A stretch of DNA of 64,000 bases from Oscillospiraceae bacterium (GTDB lineage: Bacteria > Bacillota > Clostridia > Oscillospirales > Oscillospiraceae): NCBI GenBank assembly GCA_910575265.1, contig CAJTEA010000008.1, positions 1-64,000 of the forward strand. The letters are read 5' to 3'. The notes under the pieces are model-generated. The model searched no databases. It had not been told where the DNA came from and saw nothing but the letters and a program-made list of their open reading frames with translations. The position numbers were made by a program, and so were the translations under genes. Position 1 is the stretch's first letter; each line of letters opens with the position of its first letter. Shown here one piece after another: positions 41,415-49,505 of this stretch.

Positions 41415-42569
41415 ATGCTCATTAAAAACGGCGCCGTCCACACCATGGACGGTCCCATTATTGAAAACGGCTATGTGGCCGTTACGGGGAGCAAAATCGC
41501 CCAAGTGGGGCCTATGACCGAGTGCCCCGCCCGCTGGGAGGGGGAGATCATTGACGCCCAGGGGGGGCACATCTGCCCCGGGTTTATCGACGCCCACTGC
41601 CACCTGGGGATGTTCGGGGACGCTTTAGGCTTCGAGAGCGACGACGGCAACGAGGAGACCGACCCCTGCACCCCCCAGCTCCGGGCGATTGACGCCGTCA
41701 ACCCGCTGGACCGCTGCTTTTCCGAGGCCCGGGCGGCGGGGGTGACCACGGTGCTTACCGGACCCGGTTCCGCCAACCCGGTGAGCGGACAGTTCGCCGC
41801 TGTCAAAACGGACGGCCGCTGGGTGGACGCTATGATTGTGAGGGCCCCGGTGTCTATGAAACTGGCTCTGGGGGAGAACCCCAAGCAGGTCTACCACGAC
41901 CGGGACGAGACCCCTGTGACACGTATGGCCACCGCCGCCATCATCCGGGAGAACCTGCGCAAGGCGGCGGAGTACGGCGAGAAGCTGGACAAGGCTGCCC
42001 AGGACGAGGACACCGACCCGCCGGACTACGACGCCAAGCTGGAGGCCCTGCTCCCTGTGGTCCGGGGGGAGCTGCCCGTCCACATCCACGCCCACCGGGC
42101 GGATGACATCGCCACCGGGGCGCGCGTCGCCAAGGAGTTCCGGTTAAAATGTGTCATCGTCCACGGCACAGAGGGCTATCTCATCCCTGAGCTGCTGGCA
42201 CAGGAGGGCATTCCTGTCATCACCGGCCCCGCCCTGGGGGACCGCTCCAAGCCGGAGCTGGCCAACATGACGCTGGAAACCCCCGCGCTGCTCCACAGGG
42301 CGGGGGTGGAGATCGCCATCTGCACCGACCACCCGGAGGTGCCCATCCAGTATCTGCCCCTGTGCGCCGCTTTGGCGGTGAAGGGCGGACTGGAAGAGGA
42401 GGCGGCCCTGGCCGCCATTACCATCAGCGCCGCCCGGATCGCCGGGCTGGACAAGACGCTGGGCTCCCTCACCCCCGGCAAGGAGGCGGACGTGGTGATT
42501 ACCGACCGCCACCCGCTGGAGCTGCTGGGAAAGGTGGAGGCTGTCCTCATCGGCGGGCGAAGAATTTAG
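41415..42569 (+). CDS. Amidohydrolase, imidazolonepropionase-like
   Basis: 384 residues from ATG 41415 (GGAGG seven bases upstream). Urease-type amidohydrolase fold: N-terminal beta-sandwich MLIKNGAVHTMDGPIIENG, metal-binding CPGFIDAHCHLGMFG (HxH, about 60), PVHIHAHRADDI (His about 217-221), VIVHGTEGY, and the Asp of AICTDHPEVP (about 300), ending in SLTPGKEADVVI. These match cytoplasmic metallo-amidohydrolases that open cyclic amides; the exact substrate is not evident. No signal peptide. Single gene. Confidence 0.88.
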   Translation: MLIKNGAVHTMDGPIIENGYVAVTGSKIAQVGPMTECPARWEGEIIDAQGGHICPGFIDAHCHLGMFGDALGFESDDGNEETDPCTPQLRAIDAVNPLDRCFSEARAAGVTTVLTGPGSANPVSGQFAAVKTDGRWVDAMIVRAPVSMKLALGENPKQVYHDRDETPVTRMATAAIIRENLRKAAEYGEKLDKAAQDEDTDPPDYDAKLEALLPVVRGELPVHIHAHRADDIATGARVAKEFRLKCVIVHGTEGYLIPELLAQEGIPVITGPALGDRSKPELANMTLETPALLHRAGVEIAICTDHPEVPIQYLPLCAALAVKGGLEEEAALAAITISAARIAGLDKTLGSLTPGKEADVVITDRHPLELLGKVEAVLIGGRRI

Positions 42570-42588
42570 AAAAAATTAACAAAAAACA

Positions 42589-42617
42589 TTGGACTTTCCC
42601 GCTTCCTGTGGTATAAT
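42589..42617 (+). promoter_or_regulatory. Sigma-A promoter of hpf
   Basis: TTGGAC, 17-bp spacer, TATAAT, about 70 bp before the hpf start. Confidence 0.85.
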
Positions 42618-42687
42618 AGGGATAACCGGAGGGAAGGAACCCCTTCCACCGGTTTATACCAGCCCTCTGGGTGAAAGGAGCGATTTT

Positions 42688-43236
42688 ATGAAATTCGTAT
42701 TTACGGACAAAAAGGTGACCCTGCCCGACTCCATCCACAAGTACGCGGAGAAAAAGGTGGGCAAGCTGGACCGTTTCTTTAAGGAGGACGCCACCGCCGC
42801 CGTCACGTTCAGCGTGGAGAAGGAGCGGAACAACAAGGTGGAGATTACCATCCGCTCCAGCGGCACCTTCTTCCGGGTGTCGGAGAGCACCTCCGATATG
42901 CGCGCCTCCATCGACGCCGCCGTCACCACCCTGGAGCGGCAGATCCGCAAGAACAAGACCCGCCTGGAGAAGCGGCTGCGCCAGGGGGCCTTTGAGCGGG
43001 CTCTGGATGTGGAGGTATCCACCTTCGCTCCCGATGAGCCGGAGGAGGGCGAGTACCGCATTGTTCGCAGCAAGACCTTCCCCATTAAGCCTATGACCAA
43101 GGACGAGGCCATCTTGCAGATGAACCTGCTGGGCCACAATTTCTTCGCCTTCCGGAATGAGGAGGCCGACGGCGCCTTTGCCGTGGTCTACCGCCGCAAC
43201 GACGGGGATTATGGTTTGATTGAGGATGAACCATAA
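42688..43236 (+). CDS. hpf: Long-form ribosome hibernation promoting factor
   Basis: 182 residues from ATG 42688 (AAAGGAG upstream). N-terminal HPF/RaiA domain (about 1-100: MKFVFTDKKVTLPDSIHKYAEKK as family start, DMRASIDAAVTTLERQIRKNK) and the C-terminal dimerisation domain (about 125-182: RIVRSKTFPIKPMTKDEAI, MNLLGHNFFAFRNEE, VVYRRNDGDYGLIE). It dimerises 70S ribosomes into inactive 100S particles in stationary phase. Confidence 0.95.
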   Translation: MKFVFTDKKVTLPDSIHKYAEKKVGKLDRFFKEDATAAVTFSVEKERNNKVEITIRSSGTFFRVSESTSDMRASIDAAVTTLERQIRKNKTRLEKRLRQGAFERALDVEVSTFAPDEPEEGEYRIVRSKTFPIKPMTKDEAILQMNLLGHNFFAFRNEEADGAFAVVYRRNDGDYGLIEDEP

Positions 43237-43308
43237 ATAAAGCATAAAGAAGGAGGGGAGTTAGCCTTAATGTCATCAAGCTAAGGTTCCAAGCTCCCTA
43301 AGAAAAAG

Positions 43309-43349
43309 CCCGCCACCTTTTTGTGAAAAAGGTGGCGGGTATTTTTTGT
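43309..43349. terminator. Bidirectional terminator after hpf
   Basis: CCCGCCACCTTTTT pairs with AAAAAGGTGGCGGG, followed by TATTTTTT; serves hpf and the convergent ferredoxin-type gene. A weaker stem of GGGAG...CTCCC lies just upstream. Confidence 0.9.
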
Positions 43350-43360
43350 GAATCATCGGG

Positions 43361-44209
43361 TTAATTCTTTGTGTGTTTCGTACTGATGCCGCAAAAACGC
43401 AGGCACTTCCGCGGACAGGCGTCCACACATTTTCCGCACCGGATACACTCTGGGGAGCGGGAGATTTCTTGCGGAGATAGGTCCACCGGACAAGCTTTTT
43501 CGCAGGCCATACAGGAGACGCACAGCTCCTTTTCCCATTGAATTTGCACAAGGCTGAATCGGTTGAACCAGCCATAAATGGCCCCTAGCGGGCAAAGATA
43601 TTGACAAAAAGGCCGGTAAATCTTGATGGAAAGCAGCACAATACCAAGCAAGATTCCAAACTTCCAGAGAAACAGGCCGCCAGCTTGGTCCTGGAGAGCC
43701 TCGTTCGCGCTAAGCAGAGGGATTGCGCCAAACAAGGTGCCGGAGGGACACAGATATTTACAGAACGCGGGGACTTTCGCCAATCCTCCAAACAAAAACA
43801 TGGAACCGACACACACCAAAAGAATCAGCGCTACGTATTTTCCATACTTCAGGATGTGGTGATAGGGCAGACGCTTTTTCTTTTTGAGGATGGGGATTTT
43901 GTGCGACAGATCCTGTACCAGCCCAAAGGGGCACAGCCAACCGCAGACGAAGCGTCCCAGCAGGCTGCCGAACAGGAAGAATACGCCCAAGGCGGCGAAA
44001 GGAATATGAAAACCTCTCTGATTCAACAGCGCCTGCAACGCCCCTATTGGGCAAGAGGCCACGGCGCCGGGGCAGGAATAGCAGTTCAATCCCGGAACAC
44101 AGGCGTATTTTAAGCTGCCGCGGTAGATTTTCCCGTTCGCAAAGCCGTATACATATCCATTTGTTATGATGGTGAACAGCAGTTGTACCGTCAGTCGAAG
44201 TCTTTTCAT
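43361..44209 (-). CDS. Polytopic 4Fe-4S protein (NapH/YccM-like)
   Basis: 282 residues. About five membrane helices and many cysteines: GLNCYSCPGAVASCPIGALQ, RFVCGWLCPFGLVQDL, FCKYLCPSGTLFGAIP, YRPFCQYLCPLGAIYG, then a soluble C-terminal double ferredoxin CVSCMACEKACPVDL and CIRCGKCVDACPRKCL. The repeated CxxxCP motifs within membrane segments are those of NapH/RdxA/NosR-type electron carriers that pass electrons across the membrane. Third gene of a unit with a TlpA-like lipoprotein and a CXXC peptide, so it may feed reducing power to the outside (inference). Confidence 0.88.
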   Translation of the reverse strand: MKRLRLTVQLLFTIITNGYVYGFANGKIYRGSLKYACVPGLNCYSCPGAVASCPIGALQALLNQRGFHIPFAALGVFFLFGSLLGRFVCGWLCPFGLVQDLSHKIPILKKKKRLPYHHILKYGKYVALILLVCVGSMFLFGGLAKVPAFCKYLCPSGTLFGAIPLLSANEALQDQAGGLFLWKFGILLGIVLLSIKIYRPFCQYLCPLGAIYGWFNRFSLVQIQWEKELCVSCMACEKACPVDLSPQEISRSPECIRCGKCVDACPRKCLRFCGISTKHTKN

Positions 44210-44212
44210 AGG

Positions 44213-44359
44213 TCATCCGATCCCGACGCACTCCAGGCAGATCATAACGGCCTTTCTCCAGATCACCTCAAGCTGTCCCTGAACAGCCCCAAGTCCGAGA
44301 AACGCCGCCCCGACCAGAACGCCCAGGCTCCAGCCTTTACATTTCTTCCAGAAGCCCAT
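44213..44359 (-). CDS. 48-aa CXXC membrane protein (CD1871A-like)
   Basis: 48 residues from ATG 44359 with GGAGGAAA upstream, inside the end of the tlpA-like gene (23-nt overlap). A lysine/aromatic start, one membrane helix (about 11-28, SLGVLVGAAFLGLGAVQG), then EVIWRKAVMICLECVGIG. The ending RKAxxICLECIGIG is that of the CXXC-motif proteins named after C. difficile CD1871A. It sits between a thioredoxin-like lipoprotein and a membrane ferredoxin, a recurring clostridial arrangement, so the CLEC pair probably relays thiol/disulfide electrons. Confidence 0.8.
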   Translation of the reverse strand: MGFWKKCKGWSLGVLVGAAFLGLGAVQGQLEVIWRKAVMICLECVGIG

Positions 44360-44954
44360 GAATGATTTCCTCCCACTTCTCTTTTTCCGCGGAACCGACA
44401 ACGCCACCCAGGTATGCCCCCTCTCCGTCAAAAAAGAAGGTGGTAGGCACACCGCTCACGCTGGACAGAATCGCCTGACCGATGGAGTCGTTGGCCAGCA
44501 GATGGAGATAATCCGCTCCGGTTTCCTGAATCAGGCTTTCCACGAGCGACTGATCCTCGCCCTCCATCACATCGCTGACGATGCCGATGAGCTGGAACTC
44601 CGCCGGGTCATACTCCGCCGCCAACTCGCTCAGCCCCGGCATCTCGCTGAGGCAGGGGCCGCAGTAGGTCGCCCATACATTGACCATGGTGAGCTTGGAC
44701 TGGGAGAAAATCTCCTGGGAAACTGTGTTCCCATCCAAATCAGTTCCCTCAAAAGTGATGAAAATGGGGGCGGTTTCTCCCTGATCAGACGGAGTAGGCG
44801 CCGAAGATGCCCCATCCTGGTCAGGGGCGACACCTGCTGTTTGCGTTTCGGGAGTATCCAAGGCTGGCGGCTTGCTGTTGTCCCCGGCGCAGCCGACAAG
44901 CAGAACCAGAGACAGCGTCAGAACAATGAAAAGTGTTTTTCGAAGTTTGTTCAT
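44337..44954 (-). CDS. TlpA/ResA-type thioredoxin-like lipoprotein
   Basis: 205 residues from ATG 44954 (TGGAGGAA upstream). Lipoprotein signal ending LVLLVGC, a low-complexity Pro/Ser/Thr/Asp linker (about 25-60), then a TlpA-like thioredoxin fold with the redox motif VWATYCGPCLSEMPGL (about 90-105) and cis-proline VSGVPTTFFFD. It should act on disulfides at the outer face of the membrane. First gene of a three-gene redox cassette with its own promoter. Confidence 0.9.
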   Translation of the reverse strand: MNKLRKTLFIVLTLSLVLLVGCAGDNSKPPALDTPETQTAGVAPDQDGASSAPTPSDQGETAPIFITFEGTDLDGNTVSQEIFSQSKLTMVNVWATYCGPCLSEMPGLSELAAEYDPAEFQLIGIVSDVMEGEDQSLVESLIQETGADYLHLLANDSIGQAILSSVSGVPTTFFFDGEGAYLGGVVGSAEKEKWEEIIHGLLEEM

Positions 44955-45182
44955 GTCAGTTCCTCCAGATAGGCAATCCGTTTTTTGCCGCCGGAAAAGC
45001 GGATCAACTTTTCTCTTAGTGATTTTCCCAGGCGACTGGACAAGTTGACGGGGGACGCGGCGCTCTTCAAGGAAACGCTGGAAATCCGCCCAGTTGGGCA
45101 GCGGATTATTTCCAAACGCAGTTTTTATGGTAGGTGGTACTGGCCCTCGCGATACGCCGTTCCATGTTCTCGTCTCAATTCT

Positions 45183-45211
45183 ATTATACGATATTCGGGA
45201 CGAATAATCAA
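45183..45211 (-). promoter_or_regulatory. Sigma-A promoter of the tlpA redox cassette
   Basis: On the minus strand TTGATT, 17-bp spacer, TATAAT. It leaves a leader of about 220 nt before the lipoprotein gene. The gap 44955-45260 holds this leader; no certain gene. Confidence 0.8.
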
Positions 45212-45260
45212 GGATAAGCCATAACAATCGGGTCGATACTTTTTTTGAGACGGTTGCCTG

Positions 45261-45800
45261 ATGCCGGCGGCGGATCTTATCCTTTCGCTGTCTCCGTTAA
45301 AAAAATACTACGCCCAGACCGGGGATCAGGACGATCTGATTTCGATCGGCACAATCGGCCTGATAAAGGGAATCTCCACCTTTAAATCAGACAAGAATGT
45401 TCGACTGGCTACCTATGCCAGTCGCTGTATAGAAAATGAGATTTTAATGCACTTTCGCTCCCAGCGAAAGCTTCAAGGAGAGGTCTCGCTTACCGATACG
45501 CTGGAGGCGGCGGGGGACAGTGGAACACTGTCTCTGATGGACGTGATCGCGGTGGATGACCATATGCTGGAGGACCTGGATACCAGAGATGCCTGTATCA
45601 AGGTCCGCCAATGTGTCCGGACCTGCCTGACACCACGGGAACGGATGATTATTACCCTGCGGTATGGGCTGGACGACCAAGCTCCCCGCACCCAACGGGA
45701 AATTGCGGACCAGTGCGGCATCAGCCGGTCTTATGTATCCCGCATAGAAAAAAAAGCCTTGGAGAAGCTTCAGAATGGGATGGAGGGCTGGACGCCGTGA
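45261..45800 (+). CDS. SigK-like sigma factor missing its N-terminus
   Basis: 179 residues. From LKKYYAQTGDQDDLISIGTI on it matches the sporulation sigma-K/sigma-E group: region 2 (RLATYASRCIENEILMHF) and region 4 (LTPRERMIITLRYGL, TQREIADQCGISRSYVSRIEKKALEKL). But the roughly 55 residues that normally precede KKYY (region 1.2 and start of 2.1) are absent: an in-frame TGA lies five codons upstream of the ATG, and no Shine-Dalgarno is visible. It may be the 3' half of a sigK split by a skin-like element, or a decaying paralogue. Divergent from the redox cassette. Confidence 0.75.
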   Translation: MPAADLILSLSPLKKYYAQTGDQDDLISIGTIGLIKGISTFKSDKNVRLATYASRCIENEILMHFRSQRKLQGEVSLTDTLEAAGDSGTLSLMDVIAVDDHMLEDLDTRDACIKVRQCVRTCLTPRERMIITLRYGLDDQAPRTQREIADQCGISRSYVSRIEKKALEKLQNGMEGWTP

Positions 45801-45904
45801 GAGAGAAGGTTAAGGCCGCGTAAAGAAAGGGAGAAAGAGGACGGCATGATTCTAGAAATATTCACCAAATATCCAGAGGGGATGGGGGAGCGCGGAAAAA
45901 TAGC

Positions 45905-45933
45905 TTGCTTTTTCGGTGGAGATATACTATAAT
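45905..45933 (+). promoter_or_regulatory. Sigma-A promoter of the TAXI transporter
   Basis: TTGCTT, 17-bp spacer, TATAAT, followed by a structured leader of about 110 nt. Confidence 0.85.
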
Positions 45934-46020
45934 AGCGTCGCGGACACGATAGTCCCGCGATTCATAAAGTGGCAAAAGCCCCATGGGGCTTTCGCTCTTC
46001 CCTGAGTTGGGAAGAGCGGG
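45934..46020 (+). promoter_or_regulatory. Leader with three consecutive stem-loops
   Basis: Stems at 45938-45960 (TCGCGG/CCGCGA extended with a bulge), 45975-45992 (AAAGCCCCATGGGGCTTT) and 45994-46017 (GCTCTTCCC/GGGAAGAGC). None is followed by a T-run. It could be a regulatory RNA element of the transporter or only mRNA protection; I do not recognise a riboswitch class. Confidence 0.45.
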
Positions 46021-46048
46021 CCAAACTCTAGAATGGAGGAACGAGAAT

Positions 46049-47119
46049 ATGAAAAAGAAACTTGCCCTTGCTCTGTCCCTTGCGATGGTTATGAGCATGG
46101 CCCTGACCGCCTGCGGCGGCAATGGCGGTGCTGCCAGCAGCAACAAAGGCGGCTCCAGCAGCGCCCCCCAGACGCCCACCGGCGGCTCCAGCAGCGTCCA
46201 GCAGGGCGGTGACAGCGGTCTGGCCCCCAAGGACGGCGGCACTCGTCTGACCTTTACCACCGGCGGTGAGACCGGCACCTACTACGGTTTTGGTAATGTC
46301 ATCGGCGGCAAGGTGGGCGACCTGACCAGCACCACCGTTAACACCATCTCCTCCGGCGGCTCCGCCGCCAACATCGAGTCCATGAACCTGGGCGACGCCC
46401 AGCTGGGCTTTGTGCAGTCCGACGTTATGGCCTATGCCTACAACGGCGAGCGCACCTTTGAGGAGTCCGGCGCTGTGACCGGCTTCTCCACCGTGGCCGC
46501 TCTGTACATGGAGCAGGTTCAGATCGTCACCGTCGATCCCTCGATTAAGACTGTGGCTGACCTGGCCGGCAAGCGCGTCTCCGTGGGCGCCGCCGGCTCC
46601 GGCGTGTTCTACAACGCTGTTGATGTTCTGGGCGTGTACGGCCTGGACATCGAAAAGGACATCACCCCCACATACCAGTCCTTCGGCGACTCCACCGAGG
46701 CTCTGAAGGACGGCCAGATTGATGCCGCCTTTGTGGTCGCTGGCGCTCCCACCACCGCCGTGACCGATCTGGCTTCCGGTCGTGACGTCTCCCTGGTCAG
46801 CCTGGATCAGGAGCACATCGACTCTCTGATTGCCAGCTCTCCCTACTACAGCCCCAACACCATCGGCAAGGATGTGTACGGCACCGCTGAGGACTGCACC
46901 ACCGTGGCCGTGGGCGCTGTTGTAATCGCCAATGACGATGTGAGCGACGCCGATGTGTACAACTTCCTGTACGGCACCTTCGAGGATATCGCCGGCCTGT
47001 CCCACGGCAAAGCCTCTGAGCTGGATCTGGACTTCGCCGCCTCCATCACCACCGTGGGTTATCACCCCGGCGCTGTGGCCTACTTCGCCGACAAGGGTAT
47101 CACTGTCCCTGGCAAGTAA
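46049..47119 (+). CDS. TAXI-type TRAP solute-binding lipoprotein
   Basis: 356 residues from ATG 46049 (GGAGGAACG upstream). Lipoprotein signal ending ALTAC, a Gly/Ser-rich linker (about 22-60), then the TAXI fold: LTFTTGGETGTYYGFGNVIG, TISSGGSAANIESMNLGDAQLGFVQSD, KRVSVGAAGSGVFYNA and IDAAFVVAGAPTTAV. It binds a substrate outside the cell and hands it to the fused permease encoded next. Ligands of TAXI proteins are often dicarboxylates or amino acids such as glutamate; not determined here. Confidence 0.93.
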   Translation: MKKKLALALSLAMVMSMALTACGGNGGAASSNKGGSSSAPQTPTGGSSSVQQGGDSGLAPKDGGTRLTFTTGGETGTYYGFGNVIGGKVGDLTSTTVNTISSGGSAANIESMNLGDAQLGFVQSDVMAYAYNGERTFEESGAVTGFSTVAALYMEQVQIVTVDPSIKTVADLAGKRVSVGAAGSGVFYNAVDVLGVYGLDIEKDITPTYQSFGDSTEALKDGQIDAAFVVAGAPTTAVTDLASGRDVSLVSLDQEHIDSLIASSPYYSPNTIGKDVYGTAEDCTTVAVGAVVIANDDVSDADVYNFLYGTFEDIAGLSHGKASELDLDFAASITTVGYHPGAVAYFADKGITVPGK

Positions 47120-47240
47120 GCGAAGCGGCACAATTGAGCAGAACTCCGAACCCTTAGCGTGAGCCAGGCGGCTGCGGCGGGCTGGTACCGTCGCGGCCGC
47201 TTTCTTGTTGTTCGGGCGTTCCTGCGCGGCGGATATATTT

Positions 47241-47256
47241 CCGCTCCGCGGAGCGG
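47241..47256. repeat. Perfect 16-bp palindrome between TAXI and permease genes
   Basis: CCGCTCCGCGGAGCGG is flanked by further imperfect complementarity (GGATATAT and GGTATATC). Likely an mRNA hairpin lowering permease relative to binding protein. Confidence 0.5.
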
Positions 47257-47314
47257 CGGTATATCTGCTTCGCAGCCCGCCTGCGGAGGAGCAGAAACGA
47301 GAAAGGAGATCTCT

Positions 47315-49330
47315 ATGGACCCAAATGAAAAGAAAGTGAGTACCCAGCCCGCCGCGGCGGACGTCGATGTCGGCTCCGCCGCTGATGTAGACGAGATCAT
47401 GAAAAAGTATGACAAGGAGTCTAACACCCGTATCTGGCGGGGCGCCCCCGGCTTAATCGTCCGGTTCCTTGGCATTGCTTTTTCCTGCTACTGCATCTTC
47501 TCCACCCTAACTGGTATCCCAACGCTGCCGGAGACCAAGCTGAATATCTTTGTGGCCCTCATCCTGATTATGGGCTATCTGCATTACCCCATCAAGAAGG
47601 GTGTTACCCGGGCCAACTACATTCCCATTTATGACTGGGTTATCATGATTGTGGGCGCGGTTCCCTTCCTCTACTTTGCCATCAATGCCAACGATGTCAT
47701 TAAGCAGGCCACCCGTCTGACCGCCACGGTCAACCACTGGGTCATTCTGGCCATCATTGGCGTGCTGGCCCTGATGGAACTGTGCCGCCGCTGCGTGGGC
47801 GTGCCCATTCTGGGTGTGCTGGGCGTTCTGCTGGTATATACCTTCTACAACGTCCGTTTCGGCAAGGTAATTTACGACCTGTTCTATACCTCCAGCGGCG
47901 TAATTGGCACTCCCATCAATACCTGTCAGAAGTATATTGTGGTGTTTATTATCTTCGGCGCGTTCCTGGAGCGCACCGGTATCTCCAACTTCTTTATCAA
48001 CCTGGCCAACTGCGCGGCCGGTTCCTCCGCCGGCGGCCCGGCTAAGGTGGCCGTTATCTCCTCCGCCCTGTGCGGCATGGTGTCTGGCTCTTCCGTGGGC
48101 AACACCGTGACTACCGGCTCGGTTACCATCCCCATGATGAAGCGTACCGGCTATAAGGGCGAATTCGCCGGCGCGGTAGAGGCCGCGGCCTCTACCGGCG
48201 GCCAGATCATGCCCCCCATTATGGGCGCCGCCGCCTTCCTTATGTCTGAGTATATGGGTATCCCCTACGCCAGTGTGGCCTTAAAAGCCATCCTGCCCGC
48301 TGTGCTTTACTTCACCGGCATCTATATCGCCGTCCATCTGGAGGCCAAAAAGTTGGGCTTGAAGGGAATCCCCCGGGAGGAGCTGCCCAAGTTCCGCAGG
48401 CTGTTGCCCAAGATGTACCTTCTGCTGCCTCTGGTGGTGCTGGTGGTGCTGGTTTCCACTCAGAGCCGTACCATGCAGTCCTCCGCCGCCATCGCCATTC
48501 TCGTCACCATTGTCGTTGGCCTGATTAACAATGTGGTCAACAAGTCGGCCGGCATTGACGACCCCGCTGAGAAGTTCACTGTGGGTAAGTTCTTTGACTC
48601 CCTGGAGGCCGGCGGAAAGAGCGCCGTCACCGTGGCTGTGGCCTGCGCTATGGCTGGTCTGGTGGCTGGCTGTATCACCACCACCGGTCTGGCCTCCACC
48701 CTGATTACCGCCATCGTGAAAATCTCTGGCGGTCAGGCCATCATTGCCCTGTTCCTGACCATGATCTGCTGCATCATTCTGGGCATGGGTGTGCCCACCA
48801 CCGCGAACTTCTGCATCATGGCCTCTACCTGCGCCCCCATCCTGATGGATAAGCGTATTGGCATCCCCCAGGTTGCCGCGTTCTTCTTTGTGTTCTACTT
48901 CGGTATTGTGGCCGACATCACTCCGCCTGTGGCGCTGGCCGCCTACGCCGGCTCCGCCATCGCCAAGGCGCCTCCCATGAAGACCGCTCTGAACGCCACC
49001 CGGCTGGCCATTGCCGCCTTTGTGGTACCTTATATCTTCGCGTTCAACCCCATTATGCTCTTTGAGTTCCCCGACGGGATGGGGACGGCTGTGAAGATTC
49101 TGGAATCTGTCCTCATTGTGGTCACTTCGCTGATCGGCCTGTTCGGCATTGCGGCGGCTCTGAACGGTTTCCTGTATCGGTCCATCAACCCCTTGTTCCG
49201 TGTCCTGATGGTGGCCGGCGGCCTGTGCATGATGGTTCCCGACCACGTTACCGATGTGATCGGTCTGGTGGTCGTGGGCTGTATTGTGGTGTTCCAGCGC
49301 ATGGGCGCGAAAAAGACCGCTTTGTCCTGA
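47315..49330 (+). CDS. TRAP transporter fused permease (4TM/12TM)
   Basis: 671 residues from ATG 47315 (AAAGGAG upstream). A hydrophilic N-terminal arm (about 1-45), then DctQ-like helices fused to a DctM-like 12-helix domain. Family segments: YIVVFIIFGAFLERTGISNFF, GGPAKVAVISSALCGMVSGS, EAAASTGGQIMPPIMGAAAFLM, CIILGMGVPTTANFCIMAS and FYFGIVADITPPVALAAYAG. It is the sodium-coupled permease partner of the TAXI protein. The two genes plus leader form a complete TAXI-TRAP system. Confidence 0.94.
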   Translation: MDPNEKKVSTQPAAADVDVGSAADVDEIMKKYDKESNTRIWRGAPGLIVRFLGIAFSCYCIFSTLTGIPTLPETKLNIFVALILIMGYLHYPIKKGVTRANYIPIYDWVIMIVGAVPFLYFAINANDVIKQATRLTATVNHWVILAIIGVLALMELCRRCVGVPILGVLGVLLVYTFYNVRFGKVIYDLFYTSSGVIGTPINTCQKYIVVFIIFGAFLERTGISNFFINLANCAAGSSAGGPAKVAVISSALCGMVSGSSVGNTVTTGSVTIPMMKRTGYKGEFAGAVEAAASTGGQIMPPIMGAAAFLMSEYMGIPYASVALKAILPAVLYFTGIYIAVHLEAKKLGLKGIPREELPKFRRLLPKMYLLLPLVVLVVLVSTQSRTMQSSAAIAILVTIVVGLINNVVNKSAGIDDPAEKFTVGKFFDSLEAGGKSAVTVAVACAMAGLVAGCITTTGLASTLITAIVKISGGQAIIALFLTMICCIILGMGVPTTANFCIMASTCAPILMDKRIGIPQVAAFFFVFYFGIVADITPPVALAAYAGSAIAKAPPMKTALNATRLAIAAFVVPYIFAFNPIMLFEFPDGMGTAVKILESVLIVVTSLIGLFGIAAALNGFLYRSINPLFRVLMVAGGLCMMVPDHVTDVIGLVVVGCIVVFQRMGAKKTALS

Positions 49331-49346
49331 TTCGTCAATTAGATAA

Positions 49347-49395
49347 AACCGACAAACCGGCGGGGCCTTTAGGCTTCGTCGGTTGTTGCTTTTTG
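49347..49395 (+). terminator. Terminator of the TAXI-TRAP operon
   Basis: AACCGAC / GTCGGTT closing stem with an internal GCC/GGC hairpin, then TTGTTGCTTTTT. Confidence 0.6.
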
Positions 49396-49408
49396 GGAGA
49401 GCTTTTGC

Positions 49409-49437
49409 TTGAAAACAGCTATATGGTATGGTAAAAT
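49409..49437 (+). promoter_or_regulatory. Sigma-A promoter of rmlA
   Basis: TTGAAA, 17-bp spacer, TAAAAT, about 70 bp upstream of the gene. Confidence 0.7.
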
Positions 49438-49505
49438 ATCAAAATAGGTGCCATTATAGTTTCGATGCTTACGGACGGCCGAATGGCCGGATAAGGAGAA
49501 CAACT

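Noticed and set aside
44985-45224. A 79-codon plus-strand frame before the SigK-like gene, considered as its missing N-terminus
   Set aside because: Different frame and no similarity to sigma region 1.2/2.1; the -10 and -35 boxes of the opposite promoter fall inside it.
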